64,000 nucleotides of DNA from Curtobacterium sp. MCBD17_013 (GTDB taxonomy: Bacteria; Actinomycetota; Actinomycetes; Actinomycetales; Microbacteriaceae), in NCBI RefSeq assembly GCF_003234565.1, contig NZ_QKTU01000010.1, forward strand, positions 52,825 through 116,824, read 5' to 3'. Positions 44,398 through 54,307 of the stretch are shown here, piece by piece. The notes beneath the pieces are model-generated. The model was not told the origin of the DNA, did not search any database, and worked only from the letters and a program-made list of their open reading frames with translations. Positions within the stretch are counted from its first letter, which is position 1, and every line of letters begins with the position of its first letter. Made by a program: the position numbers and the translations under genes.

Positions 44398-45012
44398 GTG
44401 CCCCTGGACTTCACCGCGATCGACTTCGAGACGGCCAACGGATCGAGCGCCTCGGCGTGTTCGGTCGGACTCGTCAAGGTGCGCGACGGCGTGGTCGTGG
44501 AACGGGCCTCCTGGTACATCCGGCCGCCGGTCGGGCACGACGCGTTCCTCGAGTGGAACACGCGGATCCACGGCATCGTCGCCGAGGACGTCATCGACGC
44601 CCTCGGCTGGGCAGAACAGTACGTCGAGCTGTGTGCCTTCGCCGGCGAGGACGTCCTGACGGCCCACAACGCCCGGTTCGACATGGGCGTGATCGCGGGC
44701 GGGTGCGCGGCCACGGGGATCGACGTCGTGGCCCACCGGCACCTCTGCAGCCTGCAGGTCGCTCGACGCACCTACCAGCTCGAGTCCTACCGGCTCCCGA
44801 TGGCTGCGGGCGCGGCCGGGTTCGACGGCTTCCGCCACCACGACGCCCTCGCCGACGCCGAGGCCTGCGCCGCGATCATCGTGCACGCTGCCGCGCAGCA
44901 CGGCGTCGACTCGCTCGAGGGGCTGTCGACGGCCACGAACGCCAAGCTCGGGACGGTCCAGGCGCGGACGTCCGAGCCCCGCGGCGACCGCGCGATGGCC
45001 TTCGCCGACTGA
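44398..45012 (+). CDS. DEDDh-family 3'-5' exonuclease (DnaQ-like)
   Basis: A 204-residue exonuclease of the DNA polymerase III epsilon fold. Exo I is AIDFETANGSS, Exo II is LTAHNARFDMGVIAG and Exo III is FRHHDALADAEACA, which gives all acidic ligands and the catalytic His. No BRCT domain or polymerase fusion is present. Start GTG 44398 puts Exo I at residue 8. It may be a proofreading or repair nuclease; the exact role is unknown. Confidence 0.88.
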   Translation: MPLDFTAIDFETANGSSASACSVGLVKVRDGVVVERASWYIRPPVGHDAFLEWNTRIHGIVAEDVIDALGWAEQYVELCAFAGEDVLTAHNARFDMGVIAGGCAATGIDVVAHRHLCSLQVARRTYQLESYRLPMAAGAAGFDGFRHHDALADAEACAAIIVHAAAQHGVDSLEGLSTATNAKLGTVQARTSEPRGDRAMAFAD

Positions 45013-45085
45013 GTTCCCGCTCGGGTCACCCGCCCGCAGCATGGGCCCGCGGGCGGTGTCGGGGGTCGCTGCCACGCTCGGGGAC

Positions 45086-46381
45086 ATGGACGCTCTCCTG
45101 CTCGTCGTCGGACTGCTCGTCGGGGCCGCGCTCGGCGCCCTCGTGGCGTGGTCGGTGGTGCGTGGCCGCACCGGCGCCGACCTCGCGACCGCCCGGGCGA
45201 CGGCCGACGGTCTCCGCGCCCAGCTGGACCGTGCCGTCGCCGACGCTGCCGCGCACGACGCCGAGCGGGCCCAGGAGCACGCCGACCGCCTGGCCATGCA
45301 GGACGCCCAGTACCGCCGGCAGGTCGAGTCGCTCGAGCGCCGGGCCGCCGAGCTCGAGCACATCGTCTCCCGCATGCACGGTGCCGACACGACGCGGACC
45401 GAGCAGGAGTCCCGCGTCCTCACGGCGCTCGGGCCGGTCGCGGCCACGCTCGAGCAGATGCAGCGGACGGTGACGGCGCTCGAGCGCAGCCGCGGGGAGC
45501 AGTACGGCGCGCTGTCGGCACAGCTCCGTGCCGCGGTCGAGTCCGAGGAGCGACTGCGCGCCACCGCCGAGACCCTCGCGAGCGCGTTGTCGTCGAACAG
45601 CACCCGCGGCGTGTGGGGCGAGACCCAGCTGCGGAACGTGGTCGAGGCCGCGGGGCTGCTGGAACGCGTCGACTTCGACGTCCAGTCGAGCGTCACCACC
45701 ACCGCGGGGGCCGCCCGTCCGGACATGGTCGTGCACCTGCCGGGCGGCAAGTCGATCGCCGTCGACGCGAAAGTCCCGTTCAGCGCCTACCTCGAGGCCA
45801 CGAGCATCCCCGAGACCGCCACGGGTGAGGCCGCCGCCCGACGCCGGGCACTGCTCGACCAGCACGTGCGCGCCGTCCGCGCCCACGTCGACGCTCTGGC
45901 CGCGCGTGAGTACTGGTCCGGGTACGACGCCTCACCGGAGCTGACGATCGCGTTCATCCCGTCCGAGTCCCTGGTGTCGAGTGCACTGGCCGCGGATCCG
46001 GGGCTGCTCGACCACGCGTTCCGGAAGCGGATCGCACTCGCCTCGCCGGTGACGCTGTGGTCGGTCCTGAAGACCGTCGCGTTCAGCTGGCAGCAGGACG
46101 TCGTCACCCTGGAGGCCCGCGAGCTGTTCCGCGTGTCCCGCGAGCTGTACGGGCGGCTCGCGACGATGGCCGGGCACGTGGACAAGCTCGGTCGGACGAT
46201 CCGCGGGACCGTGGTCGACTACAACCGCTTCGTCGGTTCGCTCGAGCGGCAGGTGCTGCCGTCGGCCCGTCGCCTGTCGCTGCTCGACGAGGCCAAGGTG
46301 ATCGCCGAACCCACCCCCGTCGAGGACGAGCCCCGCCTGCTCACCGCGCCGGAGCTCGTCGCCGCGGTCGACGACGACTGA
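45086..46381 (+). CDS. rmuC: DNA recombination protein RmuC
   Basis: A 431-residue protein with an N-terminal transmembrane segment (DALLLVVGLLVGAALGALVAW), a long coiled coil (about residues 30-150), and a RmuC domain (GVWGETQLRNVVEAAGLLERVDFD, VDAKVPFSAYLEA, TLWSVLKTVAFSWQQ) with a PD-(D/E)xK-like nuclease fold. RmuC limits inversions at short repeats in E. coli. The ATG at 45086 is preceded by GGGGAC. It converges with glpX. Confidence 0.93.
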   Translation: MDALLLVVGLLVGAALGALVAWSVVRGRTGADLATARATADGLRAQLDRAVADAAAHDAERAQEHADRLAMQDAQYRRQVESLERRAAELEHIVSRMHGADTTRTEQESRVLTALGPVAATLEQMQRTVTALERSRGEQYGALSAQLRAAVESEERLRATAETLASALSSNSTRGVWGETQLRNVVEAAGLLERVDFDVQSSVTTTAGAARPDMVVHLPGGKSIAVDAKVPFSAYLEATSIPETATGEAAARRRALLDQHVRAVRAHVDALAAREYWSGYDASPELTIAFIPSESLVSSALAADPGLLDHAFRKRIALASPVTLWSVLKTVAFSWQQDVVTLEARELFRVSRELYGRLATMAGHVDKLGRTIRGTVVDYNRFVGSLERQVLPSARRLSLLDEAKVIAEPTPVEDEPRLLTAPELVAAVDDD

Positions 46382-46425
46382 CAGCGACCGGCCACCGGCG
46401 ACGGCGACGGGTCGCTGAGCTCGGT

Positions 46426-46481
46426 GAGATCGCAGTTGTTGCCGTTCCGACGGTGGTCAGAACGGCAACAGGTGCGATCTC
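46426..46481. terminator. Long hairpin of the shared family (copy A) between convergent genes
   Basis: Arms 46426-46447 and 46460-46481 (22 bases each) pair with two mismatches, loop of 12. The outer arm GAGATCGCAGTTGTTGCCG is shared with copies B and C. Confidence 0.65.
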
Positions 46482-46497
46482 GCGAGGGGGGTGGGGG

Positions 46498-47484
46498 TCA
46501 GAACCACTTCTCGACGCGGTGGTCGGCCTGGATCCGGCGGACGGTGCCGGAGTGCGAGCGGAGCACGATCGAGTCGGTGTGGATGACACCGCGCGAGCGC
46601 CGGACGCCGTCGACGAGCACGCCGTCGGTCACACCCGTCGCCACGAAGAACGTGTTGTCGCCCGTGACCAGGTCGTCCTGGTCGAGCACGCGGTCGAGGT
46701 CGTGCCCGGCGTCCATGGCCTTCTGCCGCTCGTCGTCGTCCTTGGGCTGCAGCTGCCCCAGGATCACGCCGCCGAGCGCCTTGATCGCGCAGGCGGTGAT
46801 GATGCCCTCGGGCGTCCCGCCGACACCGACGCACATGTCGATCTTCGATCCGGGCATCGCCGCCGAGATCCCGCCGGCGACGTCACCGTCGAGCAACAGC
46901 CGCGTGCCGGCACCCGCCGCGCGGATCTGCCGGATGAGCTCCTCGTGCCGGGGACGGTCCAGGACGGCGATCTGCATGTCCTCGATGTCCTTGTGCTTCG
47001 CCTTCGCCAGCGCACGGATGTTCTCGCCGACGGGCTTGTGCAGGTCGAGGACCCCGCGCCCCTCGGGGCCGGCCGCGATCTTGTTCATGTAGAACACCGC
47101 CGACGGGTCGTACATCGACCCGCGGTCCGACACCGCCATCACCGAGATCGCGTTCTGCCGCCCGGCCGCGGTGAGCGAGGTGCCGTCGATCGGGTCCACC
47201 GCGATGTCACACGCGGGTCCGTGCCCGTTGCCGACGTGCTCGCCGTTGAACAGCATGGGCGCCTGGTCCTTCTCGCCCTCACCGATCACGACCACGCCGT
47301 CGAAGTTGACCGTGCCGAGGAACTTGCGCATCGCGTCGACCGCGGCACCGTCGGCGAGGTTCTTCTCACCCCGCCCCACCCACGGCTGCGCGCGGATCGC
47401 CGCCGCCTCGGTCGCACGCACGAGCTCGAGCGCCAGGTTGCGGTCGGGCTGGAGGAACAGGGCACCGGTGTCAGTCGCATTCAC
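46498..47484 (-). CDS. glpX: Class II fructose-1,6-bisphosphatase
   Basis: A 328-residue GlpX-type enzyme for gluconeogenesis, converting fructose-1,6-bisphosphate to fructose-6-phosphate. Motifs are [32 protein letters not shown] and [10 protein letters not shown] for metal and substrate, and [10 protein letters not shown]. Start GTG 47484 with TACGCT six bases upstream. It is divergent from fba, the enzyme acting just before it in the reverse pathway. Confidence 0.96.
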   Translation of the reverse strand: MNATDTGALFLQPDRNLALELVRATEAAAIRAQPWVGRGEKNLADGAAVDAMRKFLGTVNFDGVVVIGEGEKDQAPMLFNGEHVGNGHGPACDIAVDPIDGTSLTAAGRQNAISVMAVSDRGSMYDPSAVFYMNKIAAGPEGRGVLDLHKPVGENIRALAKAKHKDIEDMQIAVLDRPRHEELIRQIRAAGAGTRLLLDGDVAGGISAAMPGSKIDMCVGVGGTPEGIITACAIKALGGVILGQLQPKDDDERQKAMDAGHDLDRVLDQDDLVTGDNTFFVATGVTDGVLVDGVRRSRGVIHTDSIVLRSHSGTVRRIQADHRVEKWF

Positions 47485-47490
47485 CCGTCC

Positions 47491-47496
47491 AGCGTA
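47491..47496 (-). promoter_or_regulatory. Predicted leaderless -10 element (TACGCT)
   Basis: TACGCT on the minus strand is six bases before the GTG at 47484. Confidence 0.5.
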
Positions 47497-47576
47497 CCGA
47501 GCCGCTTCCCAGTGGACGTTCGGGCGTCCCAGAGCTGAGCGACAGCTGTAGTCCGGAGCCGGACGGCGCGCCGGGC

Positions 47577-47612
47577 GGGAGGCCGCCCTCGACCACCTGT
47601 GACCGGCCTCCC
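47577..47612. promoter_or_regulatory. Inverted repeat over the fba promoter
   Basis: GGGAGGCCG at 47577-47585 and CGGCCTCCC at 47604-47612 are perfect arms 18 bases apart. The right arm overlaps the expected -35 of fba. Confidence 0.35.
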
Positions 47613-47622
47613 GGCCCCTGGC

Positions 47623-47628
47623 TACGAT
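47623..47628 (+). promoter_or_regulatory. Likely -10 element of fba
   Basis: TACGAT is 34 bases before the ATG, giving a short leader with AAGGAG. Confidence 0.45.
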
Positions 47629-47662
47629 CGTGGACGGATCGACACGTCGAAGGAGAGCCGAG

Positions 47663-48691
47663 ATGCCCATCGCAACCCCCGAGCAGTACGCCGAGATGAT
47701 CGACCGCGCGAAGGCCGGCAAGTTCGCGTACCCGGCCGTGAACGTCTCGTCGTCGCAGACGATCAACGCCGTCCTGCAGGGCCTGACCGAGGCGGGGTCG
47801 GACGGCATCATCCAGGTGACGACGGGCGGTGCCGACTACTTCGCCGGCCACACGGTCAAGAACCGGGCCGCTGGCGCGCTGGCCATGGCGGCGTTCGCCC
47901 ACGAGGTCGCCAAGAACTACCCGATCACGGTGGCGCTCCACACCGACCACTGCCCCAAGGACGCGCTCGACTCGTTCGTCCTGCCGCTCATCCAGGCGAG
48001 CGAGGACGAGATTCGGCAGGGCCGCGACCCGATCTTCCAGTCCCACATGTGGGACGGTTCCGCGATCCCCCTCGACGAGAACCTCGAGATCGCGAAGACG
48101 ATGATCCAGAAGACCCGCAACATCAACGCGATCCTCGAGGTCGAGATCGGCGTCGTCGGCGGCGAGGAGGACGGCGTCAAGCACGAGGGCACGAACGAGG
48201 CCCTGTACACGACGCTCGGCGATGTCGAGAAGGCCGTCGAGGCGCTCGGCATGGGCGACGAGGGCCGGTGGATCGCCGCGCTGACGTTCGGCAACGTGCA
48301 CGGCGTCTACAAGCCGGGCAACGTCAAGCTCCGTCCGGAGCTCCTCGGCGAGATCCAGCGCGGCATCGCCGAGCACCACGGCACCGGTCAGAACCCGCTC
48401 GACCTCGTGTTCCACGGCGGCTCCGGGTCGTCCGACGACGAGATTCACGAGGCCGTGTCGAACGGCGTCATCAAGATGAACATCGACACCGACACGCAAT
48501 ACGCGTTCACGCGCGACATCGCCGACTCGATGTTCACGAACTACACCGGCGTGCTCAAGGTCGACGGCGAGGTCGGGAACAAGAAGCAGTACGACCCGCG
48601 GGCCTGGGGCAAGAAGGCCGAGACCGCCATGGCCGCCCGCGTCGTCCAGGCGGCGAAGGTGCTCGGGTCGGCCGGACAGTCCCAGAGCTGA
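47663..48691 (+). CDS. fba: Class II fructose-bisphosphate aldolase
   Basis: A 342-residue zinc aldolase that splits fructose-1,6-bisphosphate in glycolysis and joins the trioses in gluconeogenesis. It closely follows the mycobacterial enzyme: [30 protein letters not shown] with zinc ligands, [36 protein letters not shown] and [17 protein letters not shown] lies before the ATG. The aminopeptidase gene follows after two bases. Confidence 0.97.
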   Translation: MPIATPEQYAEMIDRAKAGKFAYPAVNVSSSQTINAVLQGLTEAGSDGIIQVTTGGADYFAGHTVKNRAAGALAMAAFAHEVAKNYPITVALHTDHCPKDALDSFVLPLIQASEDEIRQGRDPIFQSHMWDGSAIPLDENLEIAKTMIQKTRNINAILEVEIGVVGGEEDGVKHEGTNEALYTTLGDVEKAVEALGMGDEGRWIAALTFGNVHGVYKPGNVKLRPELLGEIQRGIAEHHGTGQNPLDLVFHGGSGSSDDEIHEAVSNGVIKMNIDTDTQYAFTRDIADSMFTNYTGVLKVDGEVGNKKQYDPRAWGKKAETAMAARVVQAAKVLGSAGQSQS

Positions 48692-48693
48692 GC

Positions 48694-49959
48694 GTGACCG
48701 ACCCCGACGCCCTCGCCCCAGACTTCGCGTCGTTCGTCGTCGACGCGCCCACGGCCCTCCACGCCGCGGACGCTGCGGCCCGCCGGCTCGTGGCGGCCGG
48801 GTTCACACAGCTCGACGAGCTCGACGACTGGCCGACCGACGCCGGCGCGTACCTCGTCGTGCGCGACGGCGCCGTCATCGCATGGCGACTGCCGGCGAGC
48901 GCGACGCCCACCACCCCGTTCCGGATCGTCGGCGCCCACACGGACTCCCCCGGGTTCCGCGTCAAGCCGAACCCGGTGGTCCGGAACGCGGGGTGGGAGC
49001 AACTCGACGTCGAGGTGTACGGCGGACCGATCCTCTCGACCTGGTTCGACCGCGACCTCCGCATCGCCGGTCGCGCGGTCCTCGCCGACGGCAGCACGAC
49101 CCTCGTGGCGACCGAGGCCGTCGCGCGCATCCCCAACCTGGCCATCCACCTGGACCGCGGGGTGAACGAGGGTGCGGCGATCGACCGACAGCGACATGTG
49201 CTGCCCGTGGTCGGTACCGACGGCGGCACCCTCGGCGGGCCGGACGTCGTCGAGTGGCTCCGCGCCCGGATCCCCGGCGACGTCGTGGCCTGGGACCTGT
49301 TCCTCGCCGACACGCAGGCCCCGGCCCGCATCGGGATCGACGGCGCGTTCCTGGCGTCCGGGCGCATGGACAACCTGACGAGCGTGCACGCCGGGCTCCG
49401 TGGGGTCATCGCGGCGCCCGGGGACGCCGACCACGTCCCCGTGTTCGCGGCGTTCGACCACGAGGAAGTGGGCTCCGCCACCCCGTCGGGTGCGTCCGGA
49501 CCCTTCCTCGAGGACGTCCTGCGCCGTGTCCAGGCCGGACTCGGCGCGACGGTCGGCGAGGCGGCGCGGGCGTTCCGCGCGTCGTGGCTGCTCTCGAGCG
49601 ACGCCGGACACCTGGTGCACCCGAACCACGGCGAGAAGCACGACCCGGCGAACCGGCCCCGACCGGGCGCGGGTCCGTTGCTCAAGATCAGCGCGAACCA
49701 GCGGTACATGACCGACGCCCGGGGCGAGGCCGTGTTCGCCGCCGCATGCGCCGCGGCCGGCGTCGCGTACCAGCCCTTCGTCAACCACAACGGCATCCCC
49801 GGCGGCTCGACCATCGGTCCACTCGCCGCGACCCGGCTCGGGATCCCCACCGTGGACATCGGCGTCGGGCTGCTGTCCATGCACTCGGCGCGGGAGCTCG
49901 TGCACGTGGACGACCTCGCGGCCCTCCACGCGGCGGTGGGCGCGTTCCTGGTCGGTTGA
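48694..49959 (+). CDS. M18-family aminopeptidase
   Basis: A 421-residue dinuclear zinc aminopeptidase of the aspartyl aminopeptidase group. Metal and catalytic motifs are VGAHTDSPGFRVKP, FLASGRMDNLTS, AAFDHEEVGS and HSARELVHVDD. It removes N-terminal residues, with a preference for acidic ones in many members. GTG start two bases after the fba stop, so the genes are co-transcribed. Length is normal. Confidence 0.93.
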   Translation: MTDPDALAPDFASFVVDAPTALHAADAAARRLVAAGFTQLDELDDWPTDAGAYLVVRDGAVIAWRLPASATPTTPFRIVGAHTDSPGFRVKPNPVVRNAGWEQLDVEVYGGPILSTWFDRDLRIAGRAVLADGSTTLVATEAVARIPNLAIHLDRGVNEGAAIDRQRHVLPVVGTDGGTLGGPDVVEWLRARIPGDVVAWDLFLADTQAPARIGIDGAFLASGRMDNLTSVHAGLRGVIAAPGDADHVPVFAAFDHEEVGSATPSGASGPFLEDVLRRVQAGLGATVGEAARAFRASWLLSSDAGHLVHPNHGEKHDPANRPRPGAGPLLKISANQRYMTDARGEAVFAAACAAAGVAYQPFVNHNGIPGGSTIGPLAATRLGIPTVDIGVGLLSMHSARELVHVDDLAALHAAVGAFLVG

Positions 49960-50039
49960 GCCCGGCTCGGTCCGGCCGCTGATCGGCGCGGTGCGGCCAC
50001 CGGATCGGTGACGCTCGGCCGCCGCTCCGTGGCGCTCGG

Positions 50040-50771
50040 TCAGAGCCCGCTGTGCGTGACCATCCAGGTGACGTACGCGGGGTCGTGCGCGAGCACGACG
50101 ACGTAGACGACGACCGAGAACGCCCCGGCGACCGCACCACCGACGAGCGGCACCCAGAACGTGACCCGGCGACGGCGGAGGCGCGCCACCGACCACCACA
50201 CCGTGCCGATCAACAACACGAGGTCCACGACCGCGCACAGCGCGCTCGCAGGCACGAGCGCCTCCGGGTGGGCGAGCTCGGTGTAGCGCGCGGCGATCTG
50301 GTCGGCGATGGTCGCGGCGGTGTGACTGATGCCGAAGAGCTGCTGCACGACGGTCGTGAACCCGAACGCCAGCAGCAGCACCGTCAGGAGCAGGTCTCCG
50401 GGGGACGCACCGAACCGGCCGGACGTCGGCACCGCGGGACGGGATCGCCCCGGTGCACGGCCGGGAGGCCCGACCCGGCCCACCGGAACCGGCCTTCGTT
50501 GGTCGTCGGCCTCGGCCCGGCGCCGTTCCGCCGCCTCGCGTTCACCGCGTGCGCGCTCGACCTCGACCGGATTGACCCAGCCCTCGGGCGCGTACTCGCC
50601 GTACTGCGGGGCGGGCCGACCGACGGTGCGGCCGGCAGCGTCGGCCGGATCCGGACGGCGTTCGGGAGTGGGACCATCGCCGGACGCGGGAGGGGCCTCC
50701 CGGCCGACGGGATCGGAGGGCCGACCGCCGGACGCGGGAGGGGCCTCCCGGCCGTCGGTCGCGTCGCTCAC
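50040..50771 (-). CDS. DUF6264-type membrane protein
   Basis: A 243-residue protein. The N-terminal half is Pro/Arg-rich and disordered but contains [16 protein letters not shown], typical of this actinobacterial family; two GREAPPASG repeats lie near residue 8-25. The C-terminal half has four hydrophobic segments ([58 protein letters not shown]). Its GTG overlaps the ispH stop by four bases. Function unknown. Confidence 0.8.
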   Translation of the reverse strand: MSDATDGREAPPASGGRPSDPVGREAPPASGDGPTPERRPDPADAAGRTVGRPAPQYGEYAPEGWVNPVEVERARGEREAAERRRAEADDQRRPVPVGRVGPPGRAPGRSRPAVPTSGRFGASPGDLLLTVLLLAFGFTTVVQQLFGISHTAATIADQIAARYTELAHPEALVPASALCAVVDLVLLIGTVWWSVARLRRRRVTFWVPLVGGAVAGAFSVVVYVVVLAHDPAYVTWMVTHSGL

Positions 50772-51835
50772 CGGGTACGGCCACCCAGGGCGCGCGCGTC
50801 GCGCTGTCCCGTCGCGTCCGTGCGGAGCTCCTTCGGCAGCGAGAACATGAGGTCCTCGTGCGCGGTGACGACCTCGTCCACCGTGCCGAAGCCGGCGTCC
50901 GCGAGCTGTTCGAGCACCTCGCGCACCAGGACCTCGGGGACGGAGGCGCCGGAGGTGACGCCCACGGTCTGCACGCCGTCGAGCCACTCCTGTTGGATCT
51001 CCTCGGCGTAGTCGACGCGGTGCGCGGCCTTGGCACCGTGCTCGAGCGCGACCTCGACCAGGCGGACGCTGTTCGACGAGTTCGCGGAACCGACGACGAT
51101 CACCAGGTCGGCGTCGGCCGCCACCTTCTTGATCGCGACCTGGCGGTTCTGCGTGGCGTAGCAGATGTCGTCGGACGGCGGGTTCTCGATGAGCGGGAAC
51201 TTCTCGCGCAGCAGGCGGACGGTCTCCATCGTCTCGTCGACGCTCAGCGTGGTCTGCGAGAGCCAGACGAGGTTCGTCGGGTCCGGGACCTCGAGCGCGG
51301 CGACGTCCTCGGGGCCGTTGACGAGGATCGTGCGCTCCGGGGCGTGCCCCATCGTGCCCTCGACCTCTTCGTGCCCGGCGTGACCGATGAGGATGATCGT
51401 GCGGTCGGCCTTGGCGAACCGCAGGGCCTCGCGGTGGACCTTCGTGACGAGCGGGCAGGTCGCGTCGATCGCGTGGAGGTCGCGGTCGGCCGCCCCCTGC
51501 ACGACCGCGGGCGAGACCCCGTGGGCGCTGAAGACGACGTGCGCGCCGTGCGGGACCTCGGCGACGTCGTCGACGAACACGGCGCCCGCCTGTTCGAGCG
51601 TCGACACGACGTGGACGTTGTGGACGATCTGCTTGCGGACGTACACGGGCTGCCCGTACTGCTCGAGCGCCTTCTCGACCGCGATGACGGCACGGTCGAC
51701 CCCGGCGCAGTACCCACGAGGGGCGGCGAGGAGGACCTTCTTGGTGCCGGCGACCGGTTCGTCCCGGAGTCGGCCGCGAGCCGCCGGGACGCGGGGCGGC
51801 GCGAGCTGCACGGTGCGTCCGTTGGTGATCGTCAC
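50768..51835 (-). CDS. ispH: 4-Hydroxy-3-methylbut-2-enyl diphosphate reductase
   Basis: A 355-residue iron-sulfur enzyme, the last step of the MEP pathway producing IPP and DMAPP. Three cluster cysteines lie in [25 protein letters not shown] and [11 protein letters not shown]. Substrate motifs include AHGVSP and TSGASVPE. Start GTG 51835 has TAGGAT six bases upstream. It feeds the cis-prenyltransferase encoded later. Co-transcribed with the DUF6264 gene. Confidence 0.97.
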   Translation of the reverse strand: MTITNGRTVQLAPPRVPAARGRLRDEPVAGTKKVLLAAPRGYCAGVDRAVIAVEKALEQYGQPVYVRKQIVHNVHVVSTLEQAGAVFVDDVAEVPHGAHVVFSAHGVSPAVVQGAADRDLHAIDATCPLVTKVHREALRFAKADRTIILIGHAGHEEVEGTMGHAPERTILVNGPEDVAALEVPDPTNLVWLSQTTLSVDETMETVRLLREKFPLIENPPSDDICYATQNRQVAIKKVAADADLVIVVGSANSSNSVRLVEVALEHGAKAAHRVDYAEEIQQEWLDGVQTVGVTSGASVPEVLVREVLEQLADAGFGTVDEVVTAHEDLMFSLPKELRTDATGQRDARALGGRTR

Positions 51836-51841
51836 GCATCG

Positions 51842-51847
51842 ATCCTA
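51842..51847 (-). promoter_or_regulatory. Predicted leaderless -10 element (TAGGAT)
   Basis: TAGGAT on the minus strand is six bases before the GTG at 51835. Confidence 0.5.
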
Positions 51848-52004
51848 GGTGCCGACGCTGACACGTCCCCTGGGCGTCCGCCCTGGGCGGAACCGCTGTG
51901 GAGGAACGCCCCGGACGACCGGGACCGTCCGGGGCACGGGGGATGATGGAGACCCCTCCCAGGACCGACGGCACGACGTCGGCGCACGACGACAGGAGCA
52001 GTGC

Positions 52005-53396
52005 ATGGCGATCGACCAGGGCCCCCCGACCGCGGACAACCCGTGGCCGGTCGCGCTGCTCGGCGCGAAGCTCCGGGACTGGATCGACCGGCTCGGCACC
52101 GCGTGGGTCGAGGGCGAGATCACGCAGTGGAACGTGGCCGGCGGCAACGTCTACGGCAAGCTCAAGGACTGCGAGGTCGACGCCACCGTGTCGTTCTCGA
52201 TCTGGTCGAGCGTCCGTGCGCGGGTCCCGTCCGACCTCGGGCAGGGCGACCGTGTCGTCGCCGCGATCAAGCCCAACTACTGGGTCAAGGGCGGCTCCCT
52301 GACGATGCAGGTCGTCGAGATGAAGCACGTCGGACTCGGGGACCTGCTCGAACGCCTCGAGCGGCTCCGCGCCACCCTGCTCGCCGAGGGGCTGTTCGAC
52401 GCCGCGCGGAAGCGCCCGCTGCCGTTCCTGCCCCGGCGGATCGGACTCGTGACGGGCAAGGACTCCGACGCCGAGAAGGACGTGCTCCGCAACGCGCAGC
52501 TCCGCTGGCCGCAGGTCGCGTTCCGCACCGTGCACGCCGCCGTGCAGGGCGACCGCACCGTGGCCGAGGTGATCGCGGCGATCCAGACCCTCGACGCCGA
52601 CCCGGAGGTCGACGTCATCGTCGTCGCGCGTGGTGGCGGTGACTTCCAGAACCTGCTCGGCTTCAGCGACGAGGGTCTGGTCCGCGCCGCCGCCGCGTGC
52701 ACGACACCGATCGTCTCGGCCATCGGGCACGAGGCCGACCGCCCGCTGCTCGACGAGGTCGCGGACCTCCGTGCGTCGACCCCCACCGACGCCGCCAAGC
52801 GCGTCGTGCCCGACGTGGCCGAGGAGCTCGCGAACGTCCGCCAGGCCCGCGCCCGGATCGGACTCCGCCTGTCGCACACGCTCTCGGTGGAGGCGGACCG
52901 GATCGCCGCGCTCCGGTCCCGTCCCGCGCTCGCGTCCACCGCGTGGCTCGTCGACACCCTGGCCGAGGAGGTCGCGCGCGACCTGTCCCGCAGCCGCGAG
53001 CTCCTCGAGCGGACGATCGAGCGCTCCCACCACGAGGTCGGGCACCTCACCGGTCGGCTGCGGGCGCTGTCGCCGCGGGACACCCTCCGGCGCGGCTACG
53101 CGATCGTCCAGACCGACGACGGCGCGGTGGTGCGCTCGTCCGCCGAGGTCGCGACGCCGACCTCGGTACGGGTGACGCTCGGCGACGGCACGGCGGTCGG
53201 CACCATCACCGCCGACGGACCCGGGCCGCAGGGCGTGCGTCCGGCGCCCGGCGATGCCACGGAGTCCGACGCCGTGGCGTCCGACGGGGCGGAGTCCGAC
53301 GGGGCCGAGTCCGACGGGGCCGAGTCCGACGGGGTGGGTCGGGACGATCCCCAGCTCGACGCCGACGACGCCGTGCTGTCACCGGGTGCTCGGTAG
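52005..53396 (+). CDS. xseA: Exodeoxyribonuclease VII large subunit
   Basis: A 463-residue subunit of a single-strand-specific exonuclease. An N-terminal OB fold (WVEGEITQWNVAGGNVYGKLKD), the catalytic domain (LPRRIGLVTGKDSDAEKDVL, VARGGGDFQNLLGFSDEGLVRA, SAIGHEADRPLLDEVADLRASTPTDAA) and a helical C-terminus are in normal order. The last ~50 residues form an acidic tail with five repeats of ESDGA type, encoded by 15-bp units. ACAGGAG precedes the ATG. xseB follows after nine bases. Confidence 0.96.
   Translation: MAIDQGPPTADNPWPVALLGAKLRDWIDRLGTAWVEGEITQWNVAGGNVYGKLKDCEVDATVSFSIWSSVRARVPSDLGQGDRVVAAIKPNYWVKGGSLTMQVVEMKHVGLGDLLERLERLRATLLAEGLFDAARKRPLPFLPRRIGLVTGKDSDAEKDVLRNAQLRWPQVAFRTVHAAVQGDRTVAEVIAAIQTLDADPEVDVIVVARGGGDFQNLLGFSDEGLVRAAAACTTPIVSAIGHEADRPLLDEVADLRASTPTDAAKRVVPDVAEELANVRQARARIGLRLSHTLSVEADRIAALRSRPALASTAWLVDTLAEEVARDLSRSRELLERTIERSHHEVGHLTGRLRALSPRDTLRRGYAIVQTDDGAVVRSSAEVATPTSVRVTLGDGTAVGTITADGPGPQGVRPAPGDATESDAVASDGAESDGAESDGAESDGVGRDDPQLDADDAVLSPGAR
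53262..53336. repeat. Five tandem 15-bp units in the 3' end of xseA
   Basis: Consensus GAGTCCGACGGGGCC; encodes ESDAV, ASDGA, ESDGA, ESDGA, ESDGV. Unit changes keep the frame. Confidence 0.8.
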
Positions 53397-53399
53397 GAT
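53394..53399 (+). promoter_or_regulatory. Predicted leaderless -10 element inside the xseA stop codon
   Basis: TAGGAT begins with the TAG stop of xseA and lies six bases before the GTG of xseB, which has no Shine-Dalgarno sequence. Confidence 0.45.
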
Positions 53400-53405
53400 C
53401 GGACG

Positions 53406-53654
53406 GTGCCAGCACCAGCCGCTTCCGGAGCCGACCAGGGGTCGGACGTCGCCTCGCTGAGCTACGAGGCCGCTCGCGACGAACTCGTCCGCGTCGTGTC
53501 CGAGCTCGAGCAGGGCTCCGCGACACTCGAACGGTCGCTCGCGCTGTGGGAGCGGGGCGAGGCCCTGGCTGCTCGGTGCGAGGAGTGGCTCGTCGGCGCC
53601 CGGGCACGACTCGACGCGGCACGCAACGGCGTGGCGCCCGAGGACGACCGATGA
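53406..53654 (+). CDS. xseB: Exodeoxyribonuclease VII small subunit
   Basis: An 82-residue helical protein: LSYEAARDELVRVVSELEQG, ATLERSLALWERGEALA and EEWLVGARARLDAA match XseB. It binds the large subunit. The stop overlaps the next ATG by four bases. Confidence 0.93.
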   Translation: MPAPAASGADQGSDVASLSYEAARDELVRVVSELEQGSATLERSLALWERGEALAARCEEWLVGARARLDAARNGVAPEDDR

Positions 53655-54307
53655 GCGACCAACACCCGCAGGGCGCGCCGGTCGTCGCCGAGCTCGGACG
53701 CCCCGAGACCGCCGAGGAGACCCGGATCCGCAAGGAGGACGCCCGTCGCGTCCGCCGGCAGCACCAGACGGCGCTCAACCTCGTGCTGTCCCTCGCGGCG
53801 TCCCTGGCCGTCGTGCTCGCACTCGTCGCGATCGTCGCCCGGCCCGATCACCCGTCGAGCACGTCGACCCACGTCGACTACCGGTCGGTCGCGGCGCAGG
53901 CCGACGTCCCGCACGTGACCCTGGCCGCGCCACGACTGCCGTCGGGGTACTCGGCGAACCGCGCGGACTTCCAGGACGACACCGCCGACGGGGTCGACGT
54001 CTGGACCGTCGGACTCATCACCCCGGACGACCAGTACATCGGCGTGCACCAGGGCATCAGGGCGAACCAGACGTGGGTCGCCAACCAGCTCGACGAACAC
54101 GCCGCCACCGGCTCACGCACCATCGACGGCACGAAGTGGACCGTGTACGACCGGCGCGACGAGGGCAAGGGCGCCGGGAACGAGGCCTACTCGCTCGTCG
54201 CGACCTTCGGTGCGAGCACGGTCGTCCTGGCCGGCACGGCGGACGACGCCTCGTTCCGCACCGTCGCACACCGCATCGCCATCCAACTGGAGGACCAGAA
54301 CCGATGA
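53651..54307 (+). CDS. DUF4245-family membrane-anchored protein
   Basis: A 218-residue protein with a cytoplasmic Arg-rich N-terminus, one transmembrane segment (LVLSLAASLAVVLALVAIVA, about residues 40-60) and an extracytoplasmic domain (RLPSGYSANRADFQDDTADG, GIRANQTWVANQLDEHAA). The family is restricted to actinobacteria and its position next to xseB matches Rv1100 of M. tuberculosis as I recall. Function unknown. Overlaps both neighbours by four bases. Confidence 0.82.
   Translation: MSDQHPQGAPVVAELGRPETAEETRIRKEDARRVRRQHQTALNLVLSLAASLAVVLALVAIVARPDHPSSTSTHVDYRSVAAQADVPHVTLAAPRLPSGYSANRADFQDDTADGVDVWTVGLITPDDQYIGVHQGIRANQTWVANQLDEHAATGSRTIDGTKWTVYDRRDEGKGAGNEAYSLVATFGASTVVLAGTADDASFRTVAHRIAIQLEDQNR

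Noticed and set aside
50690..50760. Repeated GGGAGGGGCCTCCCGGCCG blocks
   Set aside because: They are inside the DUF6264 coding sequence and encode two GREAPPASG repeats; no separate element is needed to explain them.
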